A DNA stretch of 49,576 nt from positions 1-49,576 of the forward strand of contig NZ_SMLB01000046.1 in the NCBI RefSeq assembly GCF_004349105.1. The letters are read 5' to 3'. How positions within the stretch are numbered: position 1 is the stretch's first letter; every line of letters begins with the position of its first letter. The notes under the pieces are model-generated. The model ran no database searches. It saw only the letters and a list, made by a program, of their open reading frames with translations, and was not told where the DNA came from. The translations under genes were made by a program, and so were the position numbers. Positions 29,256 to 38,921 of this stretch are shown piece after piece. The DNA is from Jiangella aurantiaca (GTDB lineage: Bacteria > Actinomycetota > Actinomycetes > Jiangellales > Jiangellaceae).

Positions 29256-30278
29256 TTGTCCGTCGATGACCGCAAGCTCGAGGTCCTCCGGGCCATCGTC
29301 GAGGACTACGTCGCCACCCAGGAGCCGGTCGGGTCGAAGGCCCTGGTCGATCGCCACCATCTCGGTGTGTCACCGGCCACCATCCGCAACGACATGGCGG
29401 CGCTCGAGGACGACGGGTACATCGCCCAGCCGCACACCAGCGCCGGCCGGGTGCCCACCGACAAGGGGTACCGGCTGTTCGTCGACCGGTTGTCCACGGT
29501 GAAGCCGCTGTCGTCGGCGGAGCGGCGGGCCATCCAGACGTTCCTCGACGGCGCGGTCGACCTCGACGACGTCGTGTCGCGGACGGTGCGGCTGCTGGCG
29601 CAGCTGACCCGTCAGGCGGCCGTCGTGCAGTACCCGTCGCTGAGCCGGTCCACCGTGCGGCACGTCGAGCTGGTCATGCTGGCGCCGGCGCGGGTGCTGG
29701 TGGTGCTCATCACCGACACCGGCCGGGTCGAGCAGCGCATCGTCGACCTTCCGGCCGACGCCGACGACGCGCTGGTCGGTGAGCTGCGGGCCCGCATCAA
29801 CGCCGTCGCCGTCGGTCAGGACTTCGCCGCGGTCGAGACGCGGGTGGCCGAGCTGAGTGAGCGGTTCGGTCCCGAGGACCGCGCCACTGTCGCCGCCGTC
29901 ACGGGCACGCTTGTCAGCACGCTCATCGAGCGGCACGAGGATCGGGTCGCCGTCGCCGGGACGGGCAACCTCGCGCGTTACGGGCAGGAGTTCGACCACG
30001 AGCTCGAGCCGCTGCTGTCGGCGCTGGAGGAGCACGTCGTGCTGCTGCGGCTGCTCGGCGAGGCCACCAGCCCCACCCCGGTCCGGGTCCGCATCGGCAG
30101 CGAGAACGCGCAGAGCGGGCTGCTGGCCACGTCCGTCGTCACCTCGGGCTACGGGCCGGGTGAGCTGGCCCTGGCTAGCATGGGGGTGGTCGGGCCGACG
30201 CGCATGGACTATCCCGGCACCATCGCGGCCGTCGGCGCCGTTGCTCGTTATGTCAGCAAGATTCTCGCGGCTCACTAG
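29256..30278 (+). CDS. hrcA: HrcA, heat-inducible repressor
   Basis: 340 residues from a TTG at 29256; GGGAGG lies 9 nt upstream, and no ATG or GTG is in frame nearby. The N-terminal winged helix is the HrcA signature: [40 protein letters not shown] and [18 protein letters not shown]. The remainder is the GAF-like dimerisation domain ending [20 protein letters not shown]. HrcA binds CIRCE elements and represses chaperone genes, helped by GroEL. Here it controls itself and dnaJ. The frame is open back to 29043, but that part overlaps the CIRCE and is not HrcA-like. Confidence 0.95.
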   Translation: MSVDDRKLEVLRAIVEDYVATQEPVGSKALVDRHHLGVSPATIRNDMAALEDDGYIAQPHTSAGRVPTDKGYRLFVDRLSTVKPLSSAERRAIQTFLDGAVDLDDVVSRTVRLLAQLTRQAAVVQYPSLSRSTVRHVELVMLAPARVLVVLITDTGRVEQRIVDLPADADDALVGELRARINAVAVGQDFAAVETRVAELSERFGPEDRATVAAVTGTLVSTLIERHEDRVAVAGTGNLARYGQEFDHELEPLLSALEEHVVLLRLLGEATSPTPVRVRIGSENAQSGLLATSVVTSGYGPGELALASMGVVGPTRMDYPGTIAAVGAVARYVSKILAAH

Positions 30279-30290
30279 GGAAGACACAGG

Positions 30291-31430
30291 GTGCCCACCA
30301 CCGACTACTACGAAGTTCTCGGCGTGCCGAAGAACGCCTCCAGCGAGGAGATCAAGAAGGCCTACCGCCGCCTCGCCCGTCAGCTGCACCCCGACGTCAA
30401 TCCCGATCCCGCCACGCAGGAGCGGTTCAAGGAGGTCGTGACGGCCTACGAGGTCCTCAACGACCCCCGCAAACGGGAGATGTACGACCTCGGCGCCGAC
30501 CCGCTGGCCAGCGGCGGCGGCGCGGGCGGCAACTTCGGCGGCGCGTTCTCCTTCACCGACATCATGGACGCGTTCTTCGGCGGGACGAACGCGCGCGGCC
30601 CGCGCAGCCGGGTCCGCCGCGGCCAGGACGCCCTGGTCCAGCTGAAGATCGAGCTGGCCGACGCCGTGTTCGGCGCGACCCGCGAGCTGCAGGTCGACAC
30701 CGCCGTGGTCTGCCAGGTCTGCAACGGCGAGGGCACCGCGAAGGGCGCCACCCGGGTCACCTGCCCGACCTGTCAGGGGCAGGGCGAGGTCAGCCAGGTG
30801 CAGCGCTCGTTCCTCGGCCAGGTCATGACGACCCGCCCGTGTCCTGCCTGCCAGGGCTTCGGCACCATCAACCCGAACCCGTGCGTGGAGTGCTCCGGCG
30901 ACGGCCGGGTCCGCACCCGCCGCACGCTCAGCATCAAGATCCCGGCGGGCGTCGACAACGGCACCCGCATCCAGCTGACCGGCCAGGGCGAGGTCGGCCC
31001 CGGCGGCGGCCCGGCCGGCGACCTCTACGTCGAGCTGGCCGTCACGCCGCACCCGGTGTTCAGCCGCAACGGCGACAACCTGCACTGCACGCTGCAGCTG
31101 CCGATGACGGCCGCCGCACTCGGCACCACCGTCGGGCTCGAGACCTTCGACGGCCCGACGACGGTCGAGGTGCGGGCCGGCGCCCAGCACGGCGAGGTCA
31201 TCAAGCTCGGCGCCCGCGGCGTCCCGAAGCTGCGCGGCACCGGCCGCGGCGACCTGCTCATCCACCTCGAGGTGCAGACGCCCACGAAGCTCGACCCCCG
31301 GCAGGAGGAGCTGCTGCGCGAGCTGGCCGGGCTGCGCGGCGAGGAGCGGGTCGAGGGCCCCGGCGCCGCCGGCGGCAACGGCAACTTCTTCACCCGGATC
31401 CGCGACGCCTTCAAGGAAGGCCTGAACTGA
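30291..31430 (+). CDS. dnaJ: DnaJ (Hsp40) co-chaperone
   Basis: 379 residues from a GTG at 30291, 12 nt after hrcA. J-domain with the HPD motif ([14 protein letters not shown]), a Gly-rich linker, four CxxCxGxG zinc motifs ([32 protein letters not shown]), then the client-binding barrels ([36 protein letters not shown]). It delivers unfolded proteins to DnaK and stimulates its ATPase. The hrcA-linked copy in actinomycetes is usually the second dnaJ, the first lying with dnaK-grpE. Its last codons contain the ribosome binding site of rsmE. Confidence 0.97.
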   Translation: MPTTDYYEVLGVPKNASSEEIKKAYRRLARQLHPDVNPDPATQERFKEVVTAYEVLNDPRKREMYDLGADPLASGGGAGGNFGGAFSFTDIMDAFFGGTNARGPRSRVRRGQDALVQLKIELADAVFGATRELQVDTAVVCQVCNGEGTAKGATRVTCPTCQGQGEVSQVQRSFLGQVMTTRPCPACQGFGTINPNPCVECSGDGRVRTRRTLSIKIPAGVDNGTRIQLTGQGEVGPGGGPAGDLYVELAVTPHPVFSRNGDNLHCTLQLPMTAAALGTTVGLETFDGPTTVEVRAGAQHGEVIKLGARGVPKLRGTGRGDLLIHLEVQTPTKLDPRQEELLRELAGLRGEERVEGPGAAGGNGNFFTRIRDAFKEGLN

Positions 31431-32164
31431 CCGCACCGGTGTTCCTCGCCGACGCCGCGGCCCTGCGCGCGTCGGACGTCGTCGTCCTCGACGGCGACGA
31501 GGGCCGGCACGCCGCCGTGGTCCGCCGCATATCACCCGGCGAGACCGTCGAGCTCACCGACGGCGCCGGGCAGCTCGCCCGCTGCGTCGTCGTCGCGGCG
31601 TCGAAACAGGGCCTCACCTGCGAAGTCACCGACCGCGTCGACGTGCCGGAGCCGCGGCCGCGGGTGGTCGTCGCCCAGGCGATCCCCAAGGGCGACCGCG
31701 GCGAGACCGCCGTCGAGACGATGACCGAGGTGGGCGTCGACGAGATCCTGCCCTGGTCGGCGCAGAGGTGCATGGTCCGCTGGACCGGCGAGCGCGGCGA
31801 CAAGGCGCTGCGCCGCTGGCGGTCGACGGTGCGCGAGGCGGCCAAGCAGGCCCGCCGCGCCTGGCTCCCGTCCGTCGGTGATGTGGTCACGACGCACGCG
31901 CTCGCCGCCCGGGCCGGCACCGCCGCGCTCACAGTCGTGCTGCACCAGGAGGCCACCGAGCCGCTCGGCGCCCTCGACCTCCCCACCGACGGCGACATCC
32001 TGCTGGTCGTGGGCCCCGAGGGCGGGGTGGCGCCGGACGAGCTGGACCAGCTGGCAGCCGCCGGCGCCGTCGTCGCCCGGCTCGGCCCGACCGTGCTGCG
32101 GACCTCGACCGCCGGCACCGTCGCCGCCGGGATCATGCTGGCCAGGACCGCCCGCTGGGCCTGA
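31427..32164 (+). CDS. rsmE: RsmE, 16S rRNA m3U1498 methyltransferase
   Basis: 245 residues if started at the CTG at 31427, which overlaps the dnaJ stop as CTGA. AAGGAAGG (31413-31420) is 6 nt before it, the ideal place; the first ordinary start, GTG at 31439, is 18 nt away. Homologues commonly begin MTAPVF, and CTG-ACC-GCA-CCG-GTG-TTC aligns with exactly that. The protein has the N-terminal PUA-like part ([20 protein letters not shown]) and the SPOUT knot ([35 protein letters not shown]). It methylates N3 of U1498 in 16S rRNA. Usual neighbour of dnaJ in actinomycetes. Confidence 0.9.
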   Translation: MTAPVFLADAAALRASDVVVLDGDEGRHAAVVRRISPGETVELTDGAGQLARCVVVAASKQGLTCEVTDRVDVPEPRPRVVVAQAIPKGDRGETAVETMTEVGVDEILPWSAQRCMVRWTGERGDKALRRWRSTVREAAKQARRAWLPSVGDVVTTHALAARAGTAALTVVLHQEATEPLGALDLPTDGDILLVVGPEGGVAPDELDQLAAAGAVVARLGPTVLRTSTAGTVAAGIMLARTARWA

Positions 32165-32225
32165 CCGCTGGTCCCCTTTCCTTGTGAGACTCGCCGCCCG
32201 TTTGGGATCTTGCGGTCGGCCCTGG

Positions 32226-33293
32226 CTACTCCACGGTGAACGTGCGGGAGTCGCTCATCGGTCGTCGGCCTTCGCCGCTGGACGGGTCACTCTCGCTCAT
32301 GACGATCTCGTACGTCCCCGGCTCGAGGTCAAGCTCCATCTCGAACCGCGCGAACTCGCAGCAGGTCTCCGCCGTCGTGAACCCGGAGTCGACCACTTCG
32401 CCGTCGCGGCGCAGCTCCCACAGGACGTTCGCCTCGAACACCGCGGCCTCGCCGCTGAACGTCACCGGGCTGGGCACCGTCGCGCCCTCGGCCGGGTCGT
32501 TGAGCTGCACCAGCTGGCGGACCTCCAGCGGGTCGGCCCGTACGACCGGCTCGCTGACGTCGGCGCCGCCGAACAACTCGCCGGCCGGAGCGCCGTCGAT
32601 GGTGATGCGGACCGGCAACGAGCCGTCCTGACCGGCGTCCGCCGCCGCGGCCGTCGCGGTGTAGACCAGTTGCTGGACGGCGAGGTCGGGGTGCTCGAGG
32701 GCCGACGGGTCGTCCTCGGCCGGATCACTGAGGTCGATGGTGATCGCGTCGGCGGTGACCTCGGCCGACTGCACGTTCACGCCACCCCACCACAGCGTCG
32801 TGTAGTCCGGGTCGGTCGGCAGCACCTTCAGCATCTCGTCGACCGCCGCCCAGACGGACGACGAGTTCGTCTCGACGGTGTGGAACTCACGCACCAGCCG
32901 GAGCCCGTCGCCGGAGTCGGCCACGTAGTAGACCGGCACCGTCAGCGTCTGCGCCGGCGGGGCGGTCTCGGTACCCGGCGGCGACGACGGCGCCGACGTC
33001 TCCGTGGGCGTCTCGCTCGGCGACCCGGACGGCGACCGAGACGTCTCCGTCGCCACGGGCGTGTCGTCGTCGCTGCCGTCCAGGAGGATCACGCCGCCGA
33101 CGATCACCGCCGCGGCCAGGGCCGTCGCCCCCGCCAGTCCGAGTACCACGGGTCGTCGCCACATCGGGACCACCGCCGTCCTCCTCCTGATCCGTGCCAA
33201 GCCGTCCGGGGCCGGCTGCACCCGCTCGGCGGCGCGGTGCATGGCGTCGTGGAGTTGCTGCTCCTCCGGCGGCCAGTTCTCCGGCGTGCTCAC
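32226..33293 (-). CDS. Membrane-anchored GerMN/Gmad2 domain protein, coupled to a sigma factor
   Basis: 355 residues from a GTG at 33293, with GAGGAGG 5 nt upstream. A cytoplasmic N-terminus (LHDAMHRAAERVQPAPDGLARI) leads to one membrane span (VVLGLAGATALAAAVIVGGVILL), a Ser/Thr/Pro linker, a GerMN-like domain (VPVYYVADSGDGLRLVREFH, VWAAVDEMLKVLPTDPDY) and an immunoglobulin-like Gmad2 domain (NDPAEGATVPSPVTFSGEAA to the end). It starts 10 nt after the stop of the SigE-family gene. That position, plus a cytoplasmic tail before a membrane span, is where an anti-sigma or envelope sensor would be; no known anti-sigma motif is visible. Confidence 0.82.
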   Translation of the reverse strand: MSTPENWPPEEQQLHDAMHRAAERVQPAPDGLARIRRRTAVVPMWRRPVVLGLAGATALAAAVIVGGVILLDGSDDDTPVATETSRSPSGSPSETPTETSAPSSPPGTETAPPAQTLTVPVYYVADSGDGLRLVREFHTVETNSSSVWAAVDEMLKVLPTDPDYTTLWWGGVNVQSAEVTADAITIDLSDPAEDDPSALEHPDLAVQQLVYTATAAAADAGQDGSLPVRITIDGAPAGELFGGADVSEPVVRADPLEVRQLVQLNDPAEGATVPSPVTFSGEAAVFEANVLWELRRDGEVVDSGFTTAETCCEFARFEMELDLEPGTYEIVMSESDPSSGEGRRPMSDSRTFTVE

Positions 33294-33303
33294 CGCGGCC
33301 TCC

Positions 33304-33816
33304 TCACGACCAGTCCGCCATCGCCTCGCGCAGGCCGGCCAGCCCACGCGAGGCGTGGCTCTTGACGGCGCCGCTGCTGATCTTCATCGCGTTGGCGATC
33401 TCGGACTCCGAGAGACCGCCGTAGTAGCGCAGGACGAGCGCCTCGCGCTGCCGGTCGGGCAGCCCGCGCAGCGCCTCGACGACGGCGTCCGCGGCGGCGC
33501 CGCCGACAGCGACCTGCTCGGCGCTGGGAGCGTGGCCCGGCGCCTCCTCCGGATGGCGGGCGGCCACGCCGCGCCGGCGCTGCACCGAGCGGCAGCCGTG
33601 CACCACGGAGGTGCGCAGGTACGCGACCGCGGCGGCCGGCTCGCGCAGCCGTCGCCAGCGGCGGTGCAGGGCCACGAACGCGTCCTGGACGACCTCCTCG
33701 GCGACGGCCTCGCTGCCCTGGAGCAACGTGGCCAGCCGCACGAGGCGGACATAGTGCGCCGCGTACAGGTCCGTGATCGCTTCGTCGGCCGCGGACCCGG
33801 TCCTGTCTTGCACCAC
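33304..33816 (-). CDS. SigE-family ECF RNA polymerase sigma factor
   Basis: 170 residues from tandem GTG codons at 33816/33813. Region 2 is seen in YAAHYVRLVRLATLLQGSEA and EEVVQDAFVALHRRW, region 4 in GLPDRQREALVLRYYGGLSE and SEIANAMKISSGAVKSHASRG. This is the actinobacterial SigE-like ECF group, which usually lacks a classic zinc anti-sigma partner. It is co-transcribed with the GerMN/Gmad2 gene downstream, and an LCP cell-wall gene lies upstream on the same strand, so an envelope-linked regulon is plausible. Confidence 0.93.
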   Translation of the reverse strand: MVQDRTGSAADEAITDLYAAHYVRLVRLATLLQGSEAVAEEVVQDAFVALHRRWRRLREPAAAVAYLRTSVVHGCRSVQRRRGVAARHPEEAPGHAPSAEQVAVGGAAADAVVEALRGLPDRQREALVLRYYGGLSESEIANAMKISSGAVKSHASRGLAGLREAMADWS

Positions 33817-33835
33817 ATACCCCTACTGACGCGTT

Positions 33836-33850
33836 ACCGGCCGTGCCGGT
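33836..33850 (-). terminator. Short hairpin between the LCP and sigma-factor genes
   Basis: ACCGGC (33836-33841) and GCCGGT (33845-33850) form a 6-bp stem with a 3-nt loop. It lies 58 nt past the LCP stop and 20 nt before the sigma-factor start, so it may be a terminator or part of the sigma-factor promoter region. Confidence 0.25.
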
Positions 33851-33907
33851 TTACCGATGCGCGCCCAACCGTAGGGTATGGCGGCGGCGATCTTCAGCCG
33901 AATGTTG

Positions 33908-34969
33908 TCACCTGACGTCGCTGCCGGTGACGAGGTCGGGGTTGGCCGCCAGGAACGCGTCCATGTCGTCCTCGGTGAGCGCGGTCCACAGCTGGTCGGC
34001 GCGCTCCTGGTCGTAGACGACGATGCTCTGCGATCCGGCCGTGCCGGTGCCGTCGGTGGGCACCGTCAGGAACGTCATGTCGTCGGCGCGCAAGTTCCGC
34101 ATAGACAGCGCGAGGTCGACCATGCCGAACGCGCTGAGCTCCTCGTCGACCCGGGCGGCCTGGCCGATGGCGCCGGCAACGCCGTTGACCTTGCCGGGGT
34201 CGGTGAGGGTGCCGGACGAGATCAGCTCGTTCATCAGCGCGCGGAGGAAGTTCTGCTGCCGCTTGACGCGGTCGAAGTCGCCGCCGGGCAGGTCCTTGCG
34301 GTCGCGGACGTACTGCAGCGCCTGCTCGCCGGTGAGCGTGTGGGTACCGGCGGGGAGCGGCTCGTCGGAGTCGGCGAGCGGCGTCGGCTCGTCGAAGGTG
34401 AGCGTGACCCCGCCCAGCTCGTCGGTGAGCGCCTCGAACCCGTTCCAGTCGATGAGCGCGAGGTGGTCGACACGGATGCCGGTGAGCTCCTCGAGGGTCT
34501 GCACGAACAGCGCCGGCCCGCCGAAGGAGTACGCCGCGTTGATCTTGTTCCGGCCGTGGCCCGGGATGTCGATCCAGGTGTCGCGCGGGATCGAGACCAG
34601 GTAGCCGCGGTCGCGGTCGGCCGGGAAGTGCGCCAGCATGATGGTGTCGGTGCGGGCCGCGCCCGGCTCGTAGACGTCGACCTTGTCCGCGCCGTCCAGG
34701 CCGCCCAGCAGGAACGTGAGGCTGTCGCCGGGCAGCTCCGCCGGGCGCGCGGTCTCGGGGATGTCGAACGCGTCGGGGATGCGCTCGATGTTCGACGACA
34801 GCCGGTTGACGAAGTAGAACGCCACCCCGGCCACCGCCAGCACGAGCACCAGCAGCGTCGCCAGCACGCCGATCAGGATGCGGCGGTTGCGACGGCGCCG
34901 GCGCCGGCGGTCGTCCGGCACGGTCGCCGGGGCCGGGTCGGACTGCTGCTCGTCCAGCGGGTTCAGCAT
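33908..34969 (-). CDS. LytR-CpsA-Psr (LCP) cell-wall glycopolymer ligase
   Basis: 353 residues from the ATG at 34969. A cytoplasmic basic stretch (DDRRRRRRRNRRILIGV) precedes one membrane span, then the LCP domain: TDTIMLAHFPADRDRGYLVS, SIPRDTWIDIPGHGRNKINA, AYSFGGPALFVQTLEELTGI, RDRKDLPGGDFDRVKRQQNF. The two Asp/Arg motifs bind the polyprenyl-phosphate substrate. LCP enzymes attach wall polymers (teichoic acid, arabinogalactan or similar) to peptidoglycan outside the membrane. Upstream gap 34970-35139 is shared with the divergent HIT gene. Confidence 0.93.
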   Translation of the reverse strand: MLNPLDEQQSDPAPATVPDDRRRRRRRNRRILIGVLATLLVLVLAVAGVAFYFVNRLSSNIERIPDAFDIPETARPAELPGDSLTFLLGGLDGADKVDVYEPGAARTDTIMLAHFPADRDRGYLVSIPRDTWIDIPGHGRNKINAAYSFGGPALFVQTLEELTGIRVDHLALIDWNGFEALTDELGGVTLTFDEPTPLADSDEPLPAGTHTLTGEQALQYVRDRKDLPGGDFDRVKRQQNFLRALMNELISSGTLTDPGKVNGVAGAIGQAARVDEELSAFGMVDLALSMRNLRADDMTFLTVPTDGTGTAGSQSIVVYDQERADQLWTALTEDDMDAFLAANPDLVTGSDVR

Positions 34970-35139
34970 GACTCCAGAGAGTACGGTCAGGCGGCGACAG
35001 CGACGATGAGGACACCCCGCCTGCCGGTGGATCCCCCCACCTCATGATGACGCCCGGAGGGCCGAACTGGTTGCAGCCTACGGCGGGATCTTCCGCCGGT
35101 GGCCTACCATCCCTGCTACCCGAACCACCGGAGGCACGA

Positions 35140-35487
35140 GTGACCCGCGACGCGGACTGCCTGTTCTGCAAGATCGCCGGCGGCGAGATCCCGGCCGACG
35201 TCGTGCGCGAGAACGAGCGCACGCTCGCGTTCCGCGACATCTCCCCGCAGGCGCCGACCCACGTGCTGGTGGTGCCGCGCGACCACCACCGCGACGTCGC
35301 ATCGCTCGCGGCCGCCGAACCGGACACGCTGGCCGAGCTGGTCCGGACGGCCGCCGACGTCGCCGCCGACGAGGGAATCGACGCGTACCGGCTGGTGTTC
35401 AACACAGGAGAGCAGGCCGGTCAGTCGGTGTTCCACGTGCACGTACACGTGCTGGGTGGACGCGCGATGACCTGGCCGCCCGGTTGA
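35140..35487 (+). CDS. HIT-family nucleotide-binding protein
   Basis: 115 residues from a GTG at 35140, with GGAGG and a 5-nt spacer; the frame is open from 35044 but that part lacks family similarity. CLFCKIAGGEIPADVVREN at the start and the histidine triad FHVHVHVLGG at the end are those of HINT-type purine nucleoside phosphoramidases. CxxC at the N-terminus plus the triad-side His suggests the zinc-binding HINT form. First of the plus-strand run leading to phoH and ybeY, as usual in the phylum. Confidence 0.95.
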   Translation: MTRDADCLFCKIAGGEIPADVVRENERTLAFRDISPQAPTHVLVVPRDHHRDVASLAAAEPDTLAELVRTAADVAADEGIDAYRLVFNTGEQAGQSVFHVHVHVLGGRAMTWPPG

Positions 35488-35577
35488 GCCGGCGTCGTTA
35501 TTCCGAATGACTTGTCAGCCCCCACGGGTAGCATTCAAGGCAACCGGCGAACAGCGAGATCGAGACGGGAAGTAGGC

Positions 35578-36636
35578 GTGAGAGGCCCAGCGGGGCCGCC
35601 CATGACGAAGACAGAACAGGCCGAACAGCAGGCCGCCCAGCACACCATCGTCGTGCCCACGAGCATCTCCATGGTGAGTCTGCTCGGCTCGGGCGACGAG
35701 CTCATCAAGGTCGTCGAGTCGTCGTTCCCCGACGTCGACATCCACGTGCGCGGCAACCAGATCACGATGACCGGCCGACCGGCCGAGATCTCCGAGGCTG
35801 AGGGCGTCATCGACGAGATGGTCGCCGTGCTGCGCACCGGGCAGGGCATGACGCCCGAGGCCGTCGAGCGCACGGTGGCGATGCTGCGCGCCCGCACTGG
35901 CGAGCGGCCGGCCGAGGTGCTCACCGCCAACATCCTGTCCAGCCGCGGGCGCACCATCCGGCCGAAGACGCTGAACCAGAAGCGCTACGTCGACGCCATC
36001 GACAAGCACACCGTCGTCTTCGGCATCGGCCCGGCCGGTACCGGCAAGACGTACCTCGCGGTCGCCAAGGCCGTGCAGGCGCTGCAGGCCAAGCAGGTCA
36101 GCCGCATCCTGCTCACCCGTCCGGCCATCGAGGCGGGCGAGCGGCTGGGCTTCCTGCCCGGCACGCTGTCGGAGAAGATCGACCCGTACCTGCGGCCGCT
36201 GTACGACGCGCTGCACGACATGATGGACCCGGCCTCGATCCCGCGGCTGATGACCGAGGGCACCATCGAGGTCGCGCCGCTGGCGTACATGCGCGGGCGC
36301 ACGCTGAACGACGCGTTCGTCATCCTCGACGAGGCGCAGAACACCTCCGCCGAGCAGATGAAGATGTTCCTCACCCGGCTCGGCTTCGGCTCGAAGATGG
36401 TCGTCACCGGCGACGTCACCCAGGTCGACCTCCCGGCCGGCACCACCAGCGGGCTGCGCGTGGTCGAAGGCATCCTCGACGGCATCGACGACGTCCACTT
36501 CTGCCGGCTGAACAGCCGCGACGTCGTCCGGCACCGACTGGTGGGCGAGATCGTCGAGGCATACACCCGCTACGACGCCGCGCAGGAGGCGGCACAGGGC
36601 AACGGGCGGTCGCGCGTTCCCGGCCGGCGCCCGTGA
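35578..36636 (+). CDS. phoH: PhoH-like ATPase (YbeZ type)
   Basis: 352 residues from the GTG at 35578; ATG at 35602 and an open frame back to 35512 are alternatives. A short N-terminal KH-like part ([20 protein letters not shown]) precedes the ATPase: [20 protein letters not shown], Walker A GPAGTGKT (residues 151-158), [20 protein letters not shown], Walker [11 protein letters not shown], and [10 protein letters not shown]. It is the partner ATPase, possibly a helicase, of YbeY, which overlaps it by 4 nt (GTGA). Cytoplasmic, RNA-related; precise activity is not established. Confidence 0.94.
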   Translation: MRGPAGPPMTKTEQAEQQAAQHTIVVPTSISMVSLLGSGDELIKVVESSFPDVDIHVRGNQITMTGRPAEISEAEGVIDEMVAVLRTGQGMTPEAVERTVAMLRARTGERPAEVLTANILSSRGRTIRPKTLNQKRYVDAIDKHTVVFGIGPAGTGKTYLAVAKAVQALQAKQVSRILLTRPAIEAGERLGFLPGTLSEKIDPYLRPLYDALHDMMDPASIPRLMTEGTIEVAPLAYMRGRTLNDAFVILDEAQNTSAEQMKMFLTRLGFGSKMVVTGDVTQVDLPAGTTSGLRVVEGILDGIDDVHFCRLNSRDVVRHRLVGEIVEAYTRYDAAQEAAQGNGRSRVPGRRP

Positions 36637-37097
36637 CCATCGAGGTCAACAACGAGTCCGGGTTCGAGGTCGACGAGAAGACACTGTCCGACCTCGCCCG
36701 GTTCGTCCTCGACCACCAGCGCATCCACCCGCTCGCCGAGCTGGCCGTCCTGCTGGTCGACACCGAGACGATGGAACAGCTGCACGTGCAGTGGATGGAC
36801 GAGCCCGGCCCCACCGACGTGCTGTCGTTCCCGATGGACGAGCTGCGACCGACTCCCGACGACGCCGAGCCCGAGCCCGGCCTGCTCGGCGACGTCGTGC
36901 TCTGCCCCGACGTCGCCGCCACACAGGCCAAGGCGGCCGGTCACAGCACAGAGGACGAGTTGCAGCTACTGACCACGCACGGCATCCTCCACCTCCTCGG
37001 CTACGATCACGCCGAGCCTGAGGAGGAGAAGGAGATGTTCGGGCTGCAGAAGCAGCTGCTGACCGACTGGCGGAGCGCGCGAGGAGGCGGCCGCTGA
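36633..37097 (+). CDS. ybeY: YbeY, rRNA maturation endoribonuclease
   Basis: 154 residues from a GTG at 36633 that overlaps the phoH stop. The zinc site is His116, His120 and His126 in [11 protein letters not shown], preceded by [15 protein letters not shown] and [11 protein letters not shown]. YbeY is a single-strand RNase needed for 16S 3'-end maturation and ribosome quality control. Its stop (TGATG) overlaps the start of the CNNM gene, so phoH, ybeY and the following genes are one translational unit. Confidence 0.96.
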   Translation: MTIEVNNESGFEVDEKTLSDLARFVLDHQRIHPLAELAVLLVDTETMEQLHVQWMDEPGPTDVLSFPMDELRPTPDDAEPEPGLLGDVVLCPDVAATQAKAAGHSTEDELQLLTTHGILHLLGYDHAEPEEEKEMFGLQKQLLTDWRSARGGGR

Positions 37098-38464
37098 TGT
37101 TCGCCTCACCGCTGCCCGGCGCCTCCCTGGCACTGGCCGCGGAAACGTCCACCACGGCCGGTGGCGCGTCCACCGTCTGGCTGCTGGTCTCGGCGGCGGT
37201 GCTGGTGGTCGTCGCGATGCTGTTCGCGATGTCCGAGGCGGCACTGACCACCATCTCGCGCACCCGCGCCGAGGAGCTGCACCGCACCGGCCGCCGCGGC
37301 TCCGCCGCCCTGGTGCGGGTCGCCTCCGACCCCGTCCCGGCGCTGAACACCGCGCTGCTTCTGCGCATGGCTTGCGAGGTCGCCGCGGTCGTCATGGTCG
37401 CGGTGGCGTGCGAGGAGTACTTCGACCCGTGGTGGCAGACGCTGCTGGTGGCTGCCGGCAGCATGGTCGTCGTGTCGTTCGTCGTCATCGGCGTCGCGCC
37501 GCGCACGCTGGGCCGGCAGCACGCCGAGGGCGTCGCGCTGGCCTTCGCCGGCCTGCTGCTCGGCGTCACCCGGGTGCTCGGCCCGATCCCGAGACTGCTC
37601 ATCCTGCTGGGCAACGCGCTCACCCCGGGCAAGGGCTTCCGCGAGGGGCCGTTCGCGACGGAGGCGGAGCTGCGCGAGCTGGTCGACCTCGCCGAGGCCG
37701 GCCGCATCATCGAGTCCGGCGAGCGGCAGATGATCCACTCGGTGTTCGAGCTGGGCGACACCGTGGTCCGCGAGGTCATGGTGCCGCGCACCGACGTCGT
37801 GTTCATCGAGGCGCAGAAAACCCTGCGGCAGTTCCAGTCGCTGGCGCTGCGCAGCGGGTTCAGCCGCATCCCGGCGGTCGGCCCGGGCGGTCTCGACGAC
37901 ATCGTCGGCATCGCCTATCTCAAGGACATCGCCCGCCGGCTCTACGACAACCGCGACGCCGAGTCCGTCGAGCGGGTCGAGTCGGTGCTCCGGCCGGCGT
38001 TCTTCGTGCCCGACTCCAAGCCGGCCGACGACCTGCTGCGCGAGATGCAGGCCCAGCGCATCCACGTCGCCGTCGTCGTCGACGAGTACGGCGGCACCGC
38101 CGGCCTCGTCACCATCGAGGACATCCTCGAGGAGATCGTCGGCGAGATCACCGACGAGTACGACGCCGACGAGGACGGCGTCGAGACCCTCGACCACGGC
38201 GTCGTCCGGGTCAGCTCCCGGCTGCACATCGACGACCTCGGCGAGCTCTTCGGGCTGGAGCTGTCCGACGACGACGTCGACACCGTCGGCGGTCTCATGG
38301 CCAAGCAGCTGGGCCGGGTCCCGATCGCCGGCGCCGAGGTCGACGTCGCCGGCCTTCACCTCGTCGCGGAGGGACCGGCGGGCCGGCGCAACCGCATCGG
38401 AACCGTCCGGGTGAGCCGGCTCGTTCAGGTCAACGACAACGAGCCGCACGAGGAGCATGCGTGA
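37097..38464 (+). CDS. CNNM/CorC-type membrane protein with CBS domains (hemolysin family)
   Basis: 455 residues from the ATG at 37097. A DUF21/CNNM membrane domain with four hydrophobic segments ([40 protein letters not shown]) is followed by a CBS pair ([40 protein letters not shown]) and a CorC_HlyC domain ([20 protein letters not shown]). CNNM/CorC proteins take part in Mg2+ or other divalent cation export; the hemolysin name is historical. Standard location between ybeY and era in actinomycetes. Confidence 0.95.
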   Translation: MFASPLPGASLALAAETSTTAGGASTVWLLVSAAVLVVVAMLFAMSEAALTTISRTRAEELHRTGRRGSAALVRVASDPVPALNTALLLRMACEVAAVVMVAVACEEYFDPWWQTLLVAAGSMVVVSFVVIGVAPRTLGRQHAEGVALAFAGLLLGVTRVLGPIPRLLILLGNALTPGKGFREGPFATEAELRELVDLAEAGRIIESGERQMIHSVFELGDTVVREVMVPRTDVVFIEAQKTLRQFQSLALRSGFSRIPAVGPGGLDDIVGIAYLKDIARRLYDNRDAESVERVESVLRPAFFVPDSKPADDLLREMQAQRIHVAVVVDEYGGTAGLVTIEDILEEIVGEITDEYDADEDGVETLDHGVVRVSSRLHIDDLGELFGLELSDDDVDTVGGLMAKQLGRVPIAGAEVDVAGLHLVAEGPAGRRNRIGTVRVSRLVQVNDNEPHEEHA

Positions 38465-38802
38465 GCGACGCGCTAGACCCCGAGGACGCGAAGATCCTGA
38501 CTCTGGCCCGGTCCGCCCGGGCGCGCACCGGCGCGCCCAGCGGCGCGGCGGTCCGCGACGCCGACGGCCGCACCTACGCCGCCGCGGACGTGTCGCTGCC
38601 CTCGTTGCGCCTCACCGCGCTGCAGCTGGCCGTCGCGTCGGCGGTGTCCAGCGGGGCCACGGGGCTCGAGGCGGCCGCGGTGGTCACCGCCGGCGACCCC
38701 CGCGACATCGACACGGTCGTGGTGTCGGAGTTCGGCGGACCGGGTATACCGGTCTACGTCGCTGGTCCCGACGGCACGCCGATCACGGCGCTGCGTTCGT
38801 AG
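38461..38802 (+). CDS. Cytidine-deaminase-like protein lacking catalytic residues
   Basis: 113 residues from a GTG at 38461, overlapping the previous stop by 4 nt. LDPEDAKILTLARSARARTG, GAAVRDADGRTYAAADVSLP and LTALQLAVASAVSSGATGLE follow the outline of the actinobacterial cytidine-deaminase-like protein that normally precedes era. True cytidine deaminases need a C/HAE motif and a PCxxC motif for zinc; this protein contains no Cys and no His at all, so it cannot bind the zinc in the usual way. It is probably a non-catalytic or regulatory member of the fold. Confidence 0.8.
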   Translation: MSDALDPEDAKILTLARSARARTGAPSGAAVRDADGRTYAAADVSLPSLRLTALQLAVASAVSSGATGLEAAAVVTAGDPRDIDTVVVSEFGGPGIPVYVAGPDGTPITALRS

Positions 38803-38921
38803 CCATCAGCATCCGAGTGCGCTAACGTGCGGCCGTTCGAGTCCGGCACACCAGGCGCTCCCGGAGTGCGGCGCTGCCCGCGCGTGACCCTCCGAAGCGA
38901 CCGACCGAGACGGAGAGACGA

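Noticed and set aside
29370-31535. 721-codon minus-strand frame across hrcA, dnaJ and rsmE
   Set aside because: It crosses three certain genes and their boundaries, and has only low-complexity composition.
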